Assembly: GCF_050003625.1 (NCBI RefSeq)
Contig: NW_027445841.1
Location: forward strand, 558,001-622,000
From: Haematobia irritans
Taxonomy: Eukaryota > Arthropoda > Insecta > Diptera > Muscidae
Length of the DNA stretch: 64,000 bases
Reading direction: 5' to 3'
Shown here piece after piece: positions 11,301 through 25,799 of the stretch. The number at the start of each line of letters is the position of its first letter. Within the stretch, counting starts at the first letter, position 1. A program made the translations under genes and the position numbers. The notes under the pieces are model-generated. The model was not told the DNA's origin, did no database searches, and was given only the letters and a program-made list of their open reading frames with translations.

Positions 11301-12081
11301 ACCTAAAAAAATTGTAATTTTTATATGAAAAACTTCTTTTGGCCATATCTCCTAAACTAAGCCTCCTAGAGCGAAAAGGACGATAATTCGTGACCACCCT
11401 CAAAAAATTGAAAAATCCACCCAAAACCTAAAAAAATTGAAATTTTTATATGAAAAACTTCTTTTGGCCATATCTCCTAAACTAAGCGTCCTAGAGCGAA
11501 AAGGACGATAATTCGTGACCACCCTCAAAAAATTCAAAAATCCACCCAAAACCTAAAAAAATTGAAATTTTTATATGAAAAACTTCTTTTGGCCATATCT
11601 CCTTAAATATGCGTCCTAGAGCGAAAAGGACGATAATTCGTGACCACCCTCAAAAAATTGAAAAATCCACCCAAAACCTAAAAAAATTGAAATTTTTATA
11701 TGAAAAACTTCTTTTGGCCATATCTCCTTAAATATGCGTCCTAGAGCGAAAAGGACGATAATTCGTGACCACCCTCAAAAAATTTAAAAATCCACCCAAA
11801 ACCTAAAAAAATTGAAATTTTTATATGAAAAACTTCTTTTGGCCATATCTCCTAAACTAAGCGTCCTAGAGCGAAAAGGACGATAATTCGTGACCACCCT
11901 CGAAAATTTGACAAATCCACCCAAAACCTAAAAAAATTGAAATTTTTATATGAAAAACTTCTTTTGGCCATATCTCCTTAAATATGCGTCCTAGAGCGAA
12001 AAGGACGATAATTCGTGACCACCATCAAAAATTTGAAAAATCCACCCAAAACCTAAAAAAATTGAAAAAACCATCAAAAAA
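8283..12081. repeat. 3799-bp tandem duplication, copy 2
   Basis: This copy abuts copy 1 directly. The junction lies within the composite monomer 8204-8377, whose first part matches 12003 onward but whose second part continues as a TT-spacer, type B monomer. Differences between copies are rare; one example is the palindrome spacer of the GACAAATCC monomer, TA near 8140 and GA near 11940. Low divergence points to recent unequal exchange. Confidence 0.85.
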
Positions 12082-13175
12082 TTGGAAAATCCACCCAAAA
12101 CCTTAAAAAATTGAAATTTTTATATGAAAAACTTCTTTTGGCCATATCTCCTAAACTAAGCGTCCTAGAGCGAAAAGGACGATAATTCGTGACCACCCTC
12201 AAAAATTTGAAAAATCCACCCAAAACCTAAAAAAATTGAAATTTTTATATGAAAAACTTCTTTTGGCCATATCTCCTTAAATATGCGTCCTAGAGCGAAA
12301 AGGACGATAATTCGTGACCACCCTCAAAAAATTCAAAAATCCACACAAAACCTAAAAAAATTGAAATTTTTATATGAAAAACTTCTTTTGGCCATATCTC
12401 CTAAACTAAGCGTCCTAGAGCGAAAAGGACGATAATTCGTGACCACCCTCAAAAAATTCAAAAATCCACCCAAAACCTAAAAAAATTTTAATTTTTATAT
12501 GAAAAACTTCTTTTGGCCATATCTCCTAAACTAAGCGTCCTAGAGCGAAAAGGACGATAATTCGTGACCACCCTCAAAAAATTGAAAAATCCACCCAAAA
12601 CCTAAAAAAATTGAAATTTTTATATGAAAAGCTTCTTTTGGCCATATCTCCTTAAATATGCGTCCTAGAGCGAAAAGGACGATAATTCGTGACCACCCTC
12701 AAAAAATTGAAAAATCCACCCAAAACCTAAAAAAATTGAAATTTTTATATGAAAAACTTCTTTTGGCCATATCTCCTTAAATATGCGTCCTAGAGCGAAA
12801 AGGACGATAATTCGTGACCACCCTCAAAAAATTTAAAAATCCACCCAAAACCTAAAAAAATTTTAATTTTTATATGAAACACTTCTTTTGGCCATATCTC
12901 CTTAAATATGCGTCCTAGAGCGAAAAGGACGATAATTCGTGACCACCCTCAAAAAATTTAAAAATCCACCCAAAACCTAAAAAAATTTTAATTTTTATAT
13001 GAAAAACTTCTTTTGGCCATATCTCCTTAAATATGCGTCCTAGAGCGAAAAGGACGATAATTCGTGACCACCCTCAAAAAATTTAAAAATCCACCCAAAA
13101 CCTAAAAAAATTGTAATTTTTATATGAAAAACTTCTTTGGCCATATCTCCTAAACTAAGCCTCCTAGAGCGAAAA
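11378..13175. repeat. 1798-bp tandem duplication, copy 1
   Basis: This segment and the next carry the same monomer order, including the internally duplicated monomer (12003/13801) and the AAGCTT substitution (12629/14427), each 1798 bp apart. It overlaps copy 2 of the 3799-bp duplication, so the two events are nested. The last monomer is 124 bp because of a short T run (CTTTGG at about 13136). Confidence 0.8.
12003..12176. repeat. Composite monomer with 49-bp internal duplication
   Basis: This is a 174-bp form ending with normal GAAAAGG and a type A tail. It corresponds to 8204 in the 3799-bp duplication and to 13801 in the 1798-bp duplication. Confidence 0.9.
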
Positions 13176-14974
13176 GGACGATAATTCGTGACCACCCTCA
13201 AAAAATTGAAAAATCCACCCAAAACCTAAAAAAATTGAAATTTTTATATGAAAAACTTCTTTTGGCCATATCTCCTAAACTAAGCGTCCTAGAGCGAAAA
13301 GGACGATAATTCGTGACCACCCTCAAAAAATTCAAAAATCCACCCAAAACCTAAAAAAATTGAAATTTTTATATGAAAAACTTCTTTTGGCCATATCTCC
13401 TTAAATATGCGTCCTAGAGCGAAAAGGACGATAATTCGTGACCACCCTCAAAAAATTGAAAAATCCACCCAAAACCTAAAAAAATTGAAATTTTTATATG
13501 AAAAACTTCTTTTGGCCATATCTCCTTAAATATGCGTCCTAGAGCGAAAAGGACGATAATTCGTGACCACCCTCAAAAAATTTAAAAATCCACCCAAAAC
13601 CTAAAAAAATTGAAATTTTTATATGAAAAACTTCTTTTGGCCATATCTCCTAAACTAAGCGTCCTAGAGCGAAAAGGACGATAATTCGTGACCACCCTCG
13701 AAAATTTGACAAATCCACCCAAAACCTAAAAAAATTGAAATTTTTATATGAAAAACTTCTTTTGGCCATATCTCCTTAAATATGCGTCCTAGAGCGAAAA
13801 GGACGATAATTCGTGACCACCATCAAAAATTTGAAAAATCCACCCAAAACCTAAAAAAATTGAAAAAACCATCAAAAAATTGGAAAATCCACCCAAAACC
13901 TTAAAAAATTGAAATTTTTATATGAAAAACTTCTTTTGGCCATATCTCCTAAACTAAGCGTCCTAGAGCGAAAAGGACGATAATTCGTGACCACCCTCAA
14001 AAATTTGAAAAATCCACCCAAAACCTAAAAAAATTGAAATTTTTATATGAAAAACTTCTTTTGGCCATATCTCCTTAAATATGCGTCCTAGAGCGAAAAG
14101 GACGATAATTCGTGACCACCCTCAAAAAATTCAAAAATCCACACAAAACCTAAAAAAATTGAAATTTTTATATGAAAAACTTCTTTTGGCCATATCTCCT
14201 AAACTAAGCGTCCTAGAGCGAAAAGGACGATAATTCGTGACCACCCTCAAAAAATTCAAAAATCCACCCAAAACCTAAAAAAATTTTAATTTTTATATGA
14301 AAAACTTCTTTTGGCCATATCTCCTAAACTAAGCGTCCTAGAGCGAAAAGGACGATAATTCGTGACCACCCTCAAAAAATTGAAAAATCCACCCAAAACC
14401 TAAAAAAATTGAAATTTTTATATGAAAAGCTTCTTTTGGCCATATCTCCTTAAATATGCGTCCTAGAGCGAAAAGGACGATAATTCGTGACCACCCTCAA
14501 AAAATTGAAAAATCCACCCAAAACCTAAAAAAATTGAAATTTTTATATGAAAAACTTCTTTTGGCCATATCTCCTTAAATATGCGTCCTAGAGCGAAAAG
14601 GACGATAATTCGTGACCACCCTCAAAAAATTTAAAAATCCACCCAAAACCTAAAAAAATTTTAATTTTTATATGAAAAACTTCTTTTGGCCATATCTCCT
14701 TAAATATGCGTCCTAGAGCGAAAAGGACGATAATTCGTGACCACCCTCAAAAAATTTAAAAATCCACCCAAAACCTAAAAAAATTTTAATTTTTATATGA
14801 AAAACTTCTTTTGGCCATATCTCCTTAAATATGGGTCCTAGAGCGAAAAGGACGATAATTCGTGACCACCCTCAAAAAATTTAAAAATCCACCCAAAACC
14901 TAAAAAAATTTTAATTTTTATATGAAAAACTTCTTTTGGCCATATCTCCTAAACTAAGCCTCCTAGAGCGAAAA
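13176..14974. repeat. 1.8-kb tandem duplication, copy 2
   Basis: This is the partner of the preceding segment. It is one base longer because its last monomer has the normal CTTTTGG. A private substitution, ATGGGTCC for ATGCGTCC, lies near 14833. Confidence 0.8.
13801..13974. repeat. Composite monomer with 49-bp internal duplication
   Basis: This is the last of the five composites and a 174-bp copy of the one at 12003. None is seen to the right of this point, so the composite is a block 1 marker. Confidence 0.9.
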
Positions 14975-15474
14975 GGACGATAATTCGTGACCACCCTCAA
15001 AAAATTGAAAAATCCACCCAAAACCTAAAAAAATTGAAATTTTTATATGAAAAACTTCTTTTGGCCATATCTCCTAGACTAAGCGTCCTAGAGCGAAAAG
15101 GACGATAATTCGTGACCACCCTCAAAAAATTCAAAAATCCACCCAAAACCTAAAAAAATTGAAATTTTTATATGAAAAACTTCTTTTGGCCATATCTCCT
15201 TAAATATGCGTCCTAGAGCGAAAAGGACGATAATTCGTGACCACCCTCAAAAAATTCAAAAATCCACCCAAAACCTAAAAAAATTGAAATTTTTATATGA
15301 AAAACTTCTTTTGGCCATATCTCCTTAAATATGCGACATAGAGCGAAAAGGACGATAATTCGTGACCACCCTCAAAAAATTGAAAAATCCACCCAAAACC
15401 TAAAAAAATTGAAATTTTTATATGAAAAACTTCTTTTGGCCATATCTCCTTAAATATGCGTCCTAGAGCGAAAA

Positions 15475-15548
15475 GGACGATAATTCGTGACCACCATCAA
15501 AAACTTCTTTTGGCCATATCTCCTTAAATATGCGTCCTAGAGCGAAAA
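15475..15548. repeat. Truncated monomer, 74 bp (51-bp deletion)
   Basis: The middle of the monomer, including the second CCACCC and the A/T palindrome, is missing. CCATCAAAAA joins to CTTCTTTTGG. An AAAAA run is present at both edges of the lost segment, consistent with slippage or microhomology-mediated joining. This is the shortest monomer in the window. Confidence 0.9.
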
Positions 15549-18500
15549 GGACGATAATTCGTGACCACCCTCAAAAAATTTAAAAATCCACCCAAAACCT
15601 AAAAAAATTTTAATTTTTATATGAAAAACTTCTTTTGGCCATATCTCCTTAAATATGCGTCCTAGAGCGAAAAGGACGATAATTCGTGACCACCCTCAAA
15701 AATTTGAAAAATCCACCCAAAACCTAAAAAAATTGAAATTTTTATATGAAAAACTTCTTTTGGCCATATCTCCTAAACTAAGCGTCCTAGAGCGAAAAGG
15801 ACGATAATTCGTGACCACCATCAAAAATTGAAAAATCCACCCAAATCCTAAAAAAATTGAAATTTTTATATGAAAAACTTCTTTTGGCCATATCTCCTAA
15901 ACTAAGCGTCCTAGAGCGAAAAGGACGATAATTCGTGACCACCCTCAAATATATGAAAAATCCACCCAAAACCTAAAAAAATTGAAATTTTTATATGAAA
16001 AACTTCTTTTGGCCATATCTCCTTAAATATGCGTCCTAGAGCGAAAAGGACGATAATTCGTGACCACCATCAACAATTTGAAAAATCCACCCAAAACCTA
16101 AAAAAATTGATAGTTTTATATGAAAAACTTCTTTTGGCCATATCTCCTTAAATATGCGTCCTAGAGCGAAAAGGACGATAATTCGTGACCACCCTCAAAA
16201 AATTGAAAACTCCACCCAAAACCTAAAAAAAATTGTAATTTTTATATGAAAAACTTCTTTTGGCCATATCTCCTTAAATATGCGTCCTAGAGCGAAAAGG
16301 ACGATAATTCGTGACCACCCTCAAAAAATTGAAAAATCCACCCAAAACCTAAAAAAATTGAAATTTTTATATGAAAAACTTCTTTTGACCATATCTCCTA
16401 AACTAAGCCTCCTAGAGCGAAAAGGACGATAATTCGTGACCACCCCCAAAAATTTGAAAAATTCACCCAAAACCTAACAAAATTGAAATTTTTATATGAA
16501 AAACTTCTTTTGGCCATATCTCCTAAACTAAGCGTCCTAGAGCGAAAAGGACGATAATTCGTGACCACCATCAAAAATTGAAAAATCCACCCAAATCCTA
16601 AAAAAATTGAAATTTTTATATGAAAAACTTCTTTTGGCCATATCTCCTAAACTAAGCCTCCTAGAGCGAAAAGGACGATAATTCGTGACCACCCTCAAAA
16701 AATTGAAAAATCCACCCAAAACCTAAAAAAATTGAAATTTTTATATGAAAAACTTCTGTTGGCCATATCTCCTAAACTAAGCCTCCTAGAGCGAAAAGGA
16801 CGATAATTCGTGACCACCCTCAAAAAATTGAAAAATCCACCCAAAACCTAAAAAAATTGAAATTTTTATATGAAAAACTTCTTTTGGCCATTTCTCCTAA
16901 ACTAAGCGTCCTAGAGCGAAAAGGACGATAATTCGTGACCACCCTCAAATATTTGAAAAATCCACCCAAAACCTAAAAAAATTGAAATTTTTATATGAAA
17001 AACTTCTTTTGGCCATATCTCCTTAAATATGCGTCCTAGAGCGAAAAGGACGATAATTCGTGACCACCATCAAAAATTTGAAAAATCCACCCAAAACCTA
17101 AAAAAATTGATAGTTTTATATGAAAAACTTCTTTTGGCCATATCTCCTTAAATATGCGTCCTAGAGCGAAAAGGACGATAATTCGTGACCACCCTCAAAA
17201 AATTGAAAACTCCACCCAAAACCTAAAAAAAATTGTAATTTTTATATGAAAAACTTCTTTTGGCCATATCTCCTTAAATATGCGTCCTAGAGCGAAAAGG
17301 ACGATAATTCGTGACCACCATCAAAAATTTGAAAAATCCACCCAAAACCTAAAAAAATTGATAGTTTTATATGAAAAACTTCTTTTGGCCATATCTCCTT
17401 AAATATGCGTCCTAGAGCGAAAAGGACGATAATTCGTGACCACCCTCAAAAAATTGAAAAATCCACCCAAAACCTAAAAAAATTAAAATTTTTATATGAA
17501 AAACTTCTTTTGGCCATATCTCCTAAACTAAGCCTCCTAGAGCGAAAAGGACGATAATTCGTGACCACCCTCAAAAAATTGAAAAATCCACCCAAAACCT
17601 AAAAAAATTGATAGTTTTATATGAAAAACTTCTTTTGGCCATATCTCCTTAAATATGCGTCCTAGAGCGAAAAGGACGATAATTCGTGACCACCCTCAAA
17701 AAATTGAAAACTCCACCCAAAACCTAAAAAAAATTGTAATTTTTATATGAAAAACTTCTTTTGGCCATATCTCCTTAAATATGCGTCCTAGAGCGAAAAG
17801 GACGATAATTCGTGACCACCATCAAAAATTTGAAAAATCCACCCAAAACCTAAAAAAATTGATAGTTTTATATGAAAAACTTCTTTTGGCCATATCTCCT
17901 TAAATATGCGTCCTAGAGCGAAAAGGACGATAATTCGTGACCACCCTCAAAAAATTGAAAAATCCACCCAAAACCTAAAAAAATTAAAATTTTTATATGA
18001 AAAACTTCTTTTGGCCATATCTCCTAAACTAAGCCTCCTAGAGCGAAAAGGACGATAATTCGTGACCACCCTCAAAAAATTGAAAAATCCACCCAAAACC
18101 TAAAAAAATTTTAATTTTTATATGAAAAACTTCTTTTGGCCATATCTCCTTAAATATGCGTCCTAGAGCGAAAAGGACGATAATTCGTGTCCACCCTCAA
18201 AAAATTCAAAAATCCACCCAAAACCTAAAAAAATTGAAATTTTTATATGAAAAACTTCTTTTGGCCATATCTCCTTAAATATGCGTCCTAGAGCGAAAAG
18301 GACGATAATTCGTGACCACCCTCAAAAAATTGAAAAATCCACCCAAAACCTAAAAAAATTAAAATTTTTATATGAAAAACTTCTTTTGGCCATATCTCCT
18401 AAACTAAGCCTCCTAGAGCGAAAAGGACGATAATTCGTGACCACCCTCAAAAAATTGAAAAATCCACCCAAAACCTAAAAAAATTTTAATTTTTATATGA

Positions 18501-21500
18501 AAAACTTCTTTTGGCCATATCTCCTTAAATATGCGTCCTAGAGCGAAAAGGACTATAATTCGTGACCACCATCAAAAATTTGAAAAATCCACCCAAAACC
18601 TAAAAAAATTGATAGTTTTATATGAAAAACTTCTTTTGGCCATATCTCCTTAAATATGCGTCCTAGAGCGAAAAGGACGATAATTCGTGACCACCCTCAA
18701 AAAATTGAAAACTCCACCCAAAACCTAAAAAAAATTGTAATTTTTATATGAAAAACTTCTTTTGGCCATATCTCCTTAAATATGCGTCCTAGAGCGAAAA
18801 GGACGATAATTCGTGACCACCATCAAAAATTTGAAAAATCCACCCAAAACCTAAAAAAATTGATAGTTTTATATGAAAAACTTCTTTTGGCCATATCTCC
18901 TTAAATATGCGTCCTAGAGCGAAAAGGACAATAATTCGTGACCACCCTCAAAAAATTGAAAAATCCACCCAAAACCTAAAAAAATTAAAATTTTTATATG
19001 AAAAACTTTTTTTGGCCATATCTCCTAAACTAAGCCTCCTAGAGCGAAAAGGACGATAATTCGTGACCACCCTCAAAAAATTGAAAAATCCACCCAAAAC
19101 CTAAAAAAATTGATAGTTTTATATGAAAAACTTCTTTTGGCCATATCTCCTTAAATATGCGTCCTAGAGCGAAAAGGACGATAATTCGTGACCACCATCA
19201 AAAATTTGAAAAATCCACCCAAAACCTAAAAAAATTGATAGTTTTATATGAAAAACTTCTTTTGGCCATATCTCCTTAAATATGCGTCCTAGAGCGAAAA
19301 GGACGATAATTCGTGACCACCCTCAAAAAATTGAAAAATCCACCCAAAACCTAAAAAAATTAAAATTTTTATATGAAAAACTTCTTTTGGCCATATCTCC
19401 TAAACTAAGCCTCCTAGAGCGAAAAGGACGATAATTCGTGACCACCCTCAAAAAATTGAAAAATCCACCCAAAACCTAAAAAAATTTTAATTTTTATATG
19501 AAAAACTTCTTTTGGCCATATCTCCTTAAATATGCGTCCTAGAGCGAAAAGGACGATAATTCGTGACCACCCTCAAAAAATTCAAAAATCCACCCAAAAC
19601 CTAAAAACATTGAAATTTTTATATGAAAAACTTCTTTTGGCCATATCTCCTTAAATATGCGTCCTAGAGCGAAAAGGACGATAATTCGTGACCACCCTCA
19701 AAAAATTGAAAAATCCACCCAAAACCTAAAAAAATTTAAATTTTTATATGAAAAACTTCTTTTGGCCATATCTCCTAAACTAAGCCTCCTAGAGCGAAAA
19801 GGACGATAATTCGTGACCACCCTCAAAAAATTGAAAAATCCACCCAAAACCTAAAAAAATTGAAATTTTTATATGAAAAACTTCTGTTGGCCATATCTCC
19901 TAAACTAAGCCTCCTAGAGCGAAAAGGACGATAATTCGTGACCACCCTCAAAAAATTGAAAAATCCACCCAAAACCTAAAAAAATTGAAATTTTTATATG
20001 AAAAACTTCTTTTGGCCATTTCTCCTAAACTAAGCGTCCTAGAGCGAAAAGGACGATAATTCGTGACCACCCTCAAATATTTGAAAAATCCACCCAAAAC
20101 CTAAAAAAATTGAAATTTTTATATGAAAAACTTCTTTTGGCCATATCTTCTTAAATATGCGTCCTAGAGCGAAAAGGACGATAATTCGTGACCACCATCA
20201 AAAATTTGAAAAATCCACCCAAAACCTAAAAAAATTGATAGTTTTATATGAAAAACTTCTTTTGGCCATATCTCCTTAAATATGCGTCCTAGAGCGAAAA
20301 GGACGATAATTCGTGACCACCCTCAAAAAATTGAAAACTCCACCCAAAACCTAAAAAAAATTGTAATTTTTATATGAAAAACTTCTTTTGGCCATATCTC
20401 CTTAAATATGCGTCCTAGAGCGAAAAGGACGATAATTCGTGACCACCATCAAAAATTTGAAAAATCCACCCAAAACCTAAAAAAATTGATAGTTTTATAT
20501 GAAAAACTTCTTTTGGCCATATCTCCTTAAATATGCGTCCTAGAGCGAAAAGGACGATAATTCGTGACCACCTTCAAAAAATTGAAAAATCCACCCAAAA
20601 CCTAAAAAAATTAAAATTTTTATATGAAAAACTTCTTTTGGCCATATCTCCTAAACTAAGCCTCCTAGAGCGAAAAGGACGATAATTCGTGACCACCCTC
20701 AAAAAATTGAAAAATCCACCCAAAACCTAAAAAAATTGATAGTTTTATATGAAAAACTTCTTTTGGCCATATCTCCTTAAATATGCGTCCTAGAGCGAAA
20801 AGGACGATAATTCGTGACCACCATCAAAAATTTGAAAAATCCACCCAAAACCTAAAAAAATTGATAGTTTTATATGAAAAACTTCTTTTGGCCATATCTC
20901 CTTAAATATGCGTCCTAGAGCGAAAAGGACGATAATTCGTGACCACCCTCAAAAAATTGAAAAATCCACCCAAAACCTAAAAAAATTAAAATTTTTATAT
21001 GAAAAACTTCTTTTGGCCATATCTCCTAAACTAAGCCTCCTAGAGCGAAAAGGACGATAATTCGTGACCACCCTCAAAAAATTGAAAAATCCACCCAAAA
21101 CCTAAAAAAATTTTAATTTTTATATGAAAAACTTCTTTCGGCCATATCTCCTTAAATATGCGTCCTAGAGCGAAAAGGACGATAATTCGTGACCACCCTC
21201 AAAAAATTCAAAAATCCACCCAAAACCTAAAAAAATTGAAATTTTTATATGAAAAACTTCTTTTGGCCATATCTCCTTAAATATGCGTCCTAGAGCGAAA
21301 AGGACGATAATTCGTGACCACCCTCAAAAAATTGAAAAATCCACCCAAAACCTAAAAAAATTTAAATTTTTATATGAAAAACTTCTTTTGGCCATATCTC
21401 CTTAAATATGCGTCCTAGAGCGAAAAGGACGATAATTCGTGACCACCCTCAAAAAATTTAAAAATCCACCCAAAACCTAAAAAAATTTTAATTTTTATAT

Positions 21501-24500
21501 GAAAAACTTCTTTTGGCCATATCTCCTTAAATATGCGTCCTAGAGCGAAAAGGACTATAATTCGTGACCACCATCAAAAATTTGAAAAATCCACCCAAAA
21601 CCTAAAAAAATTGATAGTTTTATATGAAAAACTTCTTTTGGCCATATCTCCTTAAATATGCGTCCTAGAGCGAAAAGGACGATAATTCGTGACCACCCTC
21701 AAAAAATTGAAAACTCCACCCAAAACCTAAAAAAAATTGTAATTTTTATATGAAAAACTTCTTTTGGCCATATCTCCTTAAATATGCGTCCTAGAGCGAA
21801 AAGGACGATAATTCGTGACCACCATCAAAAATTTGAAAAATCCACCCAAAACCTAAAAAAATTGATAGTTTTATATGAAAAACTTCTTTTGGCCATATCT
21901 CCTTAAATATGCGTCCTAGAGCGAAAAGGACGATAATTCGTGACCACCCTCAAAAAATTGAAAAATCCACTCAAAACCTAAAAAAATTAAAATTTTTATA
22001 TGAAAAACTTCTTTTGGCCATATCTCCTAAACTAAGCCTCCTAGAGCGAAAAGGACGATAATTCGTGACCACCCTCAAAAAATTGAAAAATCCACCCAAA
22101 ACCTAAAAAAATTGATAGTTTTATATGAAAAACTTCTTTTGGCCATATCTCCTTAAATATGCGTCCTAGAGCGAAAAGGACGATAATTCGTGACCACCCT
22201 CAAAAAATTGAAAACTCCACCCAAAACCTAAAAAAAATTGTAATTTTTATATGAAAAACTTCTTTTGGCCATATCTCCTTAAATATGCGTCCTAGAGCGA
22301 AAAGGACGATAATTCGTGACCACCATCAAAAATTTGAAAAATCCACCCAAAACCTAAAAAAATTGATAGTTTTATATGAAAAACTTCTTTTGGCCATATC
22401 TCCTTAAATATGCGTCCTAGAGCGAAAAGGACGATAATTCGTGACCACCCTCAAAAAATTGAAAAATCCACCCAAAACCTAAAAAAATTAAAATTTTTAT
22501 ATGAAAAACTTCTTTTGGCAATATCTCCTAAACTAAGCCTCCTAGAGCGAAAAGGACGATAATTCGTGACCACCCTCAAAAAATTGAAAAATCCACCCAA
22601 AACCTAAAAAAATTTTAATTTTTATATGAAAAACTTCTTTTGGCCATATCTCCTTAAATATGCGTCCTAGAGCGAAAAGGACGATAATTCGTGACCACCA
22701 TCAAAAATTTGAAAAATCCACCCAAAACCTAAAAAAATTGATAGTTTTATATGAAAAACTTCTTTTGGCCATATCTCCTTAAATATGCGTCCTAGAGCGA
22801 AAAGGACGATAATTCGTGACCACCCTCAAAAAATTGAAAACTCCACCCAAAACCTAAAAAAAATTGTAATTTTTATATGAAAAACTTCTTTTGGCCATAT
22901 CTCCTTAAATATGCGTCCTAGAGCGAAAAGGACGATAATTCGTGACCACCATCAAAAATTTGAAAAATCCACCCAAAACCTAAAAAAATTGATAGTTTTA
23001 TATGAAAAACTTCTTTTGGCCATATCTCCTTAAATATGCGTCCTAGAGCGAAAAGGACGATAATTCGTGACCACCCTCAAAAAATTGAAAAATCCACCCA
23101 AAACCTAAAAAAATTAAAATTTTTATATGAAAAACTTCTTTTGGCCATATCTCCTAAACTAAGCCTCCTAGAGCGAAAAGGACGATAATTCGTGACCACC
23201 CTCAAAAAATTGAAAAATCCACCCAAAACCTAAAAAAATTGATAGTTTTATATGAAAAACTTCTTTTGGCCATATCTCCTTAAATATGCGTCCTAGAGCG
23301 AAAAGGACGATAATTCGTGACCACCCTCAAAAAATTGAAAACTCCACCCAAAACCTAAAAAAAATTGTAATTTTTATATGAAAAACTTCTTTTGGCCATA
23401 TCTCCTTAAATATGCGTCCTAGAGCGAAAATGACGATAATTCGTGACCACCATCAAAAATTTGAAAAATCCACCCAAAACCTAAAAAAATTGATAGTTTT
23501 ATATGAAAAACTTCTTTTGGCCATATCTCCTTAAATATGCGTCCTAGAGCGAAAAGGACGATAATTCGTGACCACCCTCAAAAAATTGAAAAATCCACCC
23601 AAAACCTAAAAAAATTAAAATTTTTATATGAAAAACTTCTTTTGGCCATATCTCCTAAACTAAGCCTCCTAGAGCGAAAAGGACGATAATTCGTGACCAC
23701 CCTCAAAAAATTGAAAAATCCACCCAAAACCTAAAAAAATTTTAATTTTTATATGAAAAACTTCTTTTGGCCATATCTCCTTAAATATGCGTCCTAGAGC
23801 GAAAAGGACGATAATTCGTGACCACCCTCAAAAAATTCAAAAATCCACCCAAAACCTAAAAAAATTGAAATTTTTATATGAAAAACTTCTTTTGGCCATA
23901 TCTCCTTAAATATGCGTCCTAGAGCGAAAAGGACGATAATTCGTGACCACCCTCAAAAAATTGAAAAATCCACCCAAAACCTAAAAAAATTTAAATTTTT
24001 ATATGAAAAACTTCTTTTGGCCATATCTCCTTAAATATGCGTCCTAGAGCGAAAAGGACGATAATTCGTGACCACCCTCAAAAAATTTAAAAATCCACCC
24101 AAAACCTAAAAAAATTTTAATTTTTATATGAAAAACTTCTTTTGGCCATATCTCCTTAAATATGCGTCCTAGAGCGAAAAGGACTATAATTCGTGACCAC
24201 CATCAAAAATTTGAAAAATCCACCCAAAACCTAAAAAAATTGATAGTTTTATATGAAAAACTTCTTTTGGCCATATCTCCTTAAATATGCGTCCTAGAGC
24301 GAAAAGGACGATAATTCGTGACCACCCTCAAAAAATTGAAAACTCCACCCAAAACCTAAAAAAAATTGTAATTTTTATATGAAAAACTTCTTTTGGCCAT
24401 ATCTCCTTAAATATGCGTCCTAGAGCGAAAAGGACGATAATTCGTGACCACCATCAAAAATTTGAAAAATCCACCCAAAACCTAAAAAAATTGATAGTTT

Positions 24501-25799
24501 TATATGAAAAACTTCTTTTGGCCATATCTCCTTAAATATGCGTCCTAGAGCGAAAAGGACGATAATTCGTGACCACCCTCAAAAAATTGAAAAATCCACC
24601 CAAAACCTAAAAAAATTAAAATTTTTATATGAAAAACTTCTTTTGGCCATATCTCCTAAACTAAGCCTCCTAGAGCGAAAAGGACGATAATTCGTGACCA
24701 CCCTCAAAAAATTGAAAAATCCACCCAAAACCTAAAAAAATTGATAGTTTTATATGAAAAACTTCTTTTGGCCATATCTCCTTAAATATGCGTCCTAGAG
24801 CGAAAAGGACGATAATTCGTGACCACCCTCAAAAAATTGAAAACTCCACCCAAAACCTAAAAAAATTGTAATTTTTATATGAAAAACTTCTTTTGGCCAT
24901 ATCTCCTTAAATATGCGTCCTAGAGCGAAAAGGACGATAATTCGTGACCACCATCAAAAATTTGAAAAATCCTCCCAAAACCTAAAAAAATTGATAGTTT
25001 TATATGAAAAACTTCTTTTGGCCATATCTCCTTAAATATGCGTCCTAGAGCGAAAAGGACGATAATTCGTGACCACCCTCAAAAAATTGAAAAATCCACC
25101 CAAAACCTAAAAAAATTAAAATTTTTATATGAAAAACTTCTTTTGGCCATATCTCCTAAACTAAGCCTCCTAGAGCGAAAAGGACGATAATTCGTGACCA
25201 CCCTCAAAAAATTGAAAAATCCACCCAAAACCTAAAAAAATTGATAGTTTTATATGAAAAACTTCTTTTGGCCATATCTCCTTAAATATGCGTCCTAGAG
25301 CGAAAAGGACGATAATTCGTGACCACCCTCAAAAAATTGAAAAATCCACCCAAAACCTAAAAAAATTAAAATTTTTATATGAAAAACTTCTTTTGGCCAT
25401 ATCTCCTAAACTAAGCCTCCTAGAGCGAAAAGGACGATAATTCGTGACCACCCTCAAAAAATTGAAAAATCCACCCAAAACCTAAAAAAATTGATAGTTT
25501 TATATGAAAAACTTCTTTTGGCCATATCTCCTTAAATATGCGTCCTAGAGCGAAAAGGACGATAATTCGTGACCACCCTCAAAAAATTGAAAACTCCACC
25601 CAAAACCTAAAAAAAATTGTAATTTTTATATGAAAAACTTCTTTTGGCCATATCTCCTTAAATATGCGTCCTAGAGCGAAAAGGACGATAATTCGTGACC
25701 ACCATCAAAAATTTGAAAAATCCACCCAAAACCTAAAAAAATTGATAGTTTTATATGAAAAACTTCTTTTGGCCATATCTCCTTAAATATGCGTCCTAG

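Larger units (their letters stand above)
1..16047. repeat. Block 1: palindrome-intact monomers with long-range duplications
   Basis: Monomers here have mostly GA or TT palindrome spacers and both tail types. Private markers include an AAGCTT substitution (2499, 4281, 7031, 10830, 12629, 14427), the GCGACATAG tail (5187, 6561, 8986, 10360, 15333), CGATATTTC heads (4832, 8631) and five monomers with a 49-bp internal duplication. Spacing of these markers reveals duplications at offsets of 3030, 3799, 4548 and 1798 bp. A single GATAGTTTT monomer, the block 2 hallmark, sits at 1797-1921. The edge with block 2 is set by where GATAGTTTT monomers become frequent and is approximate. Confidence 0.8.
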
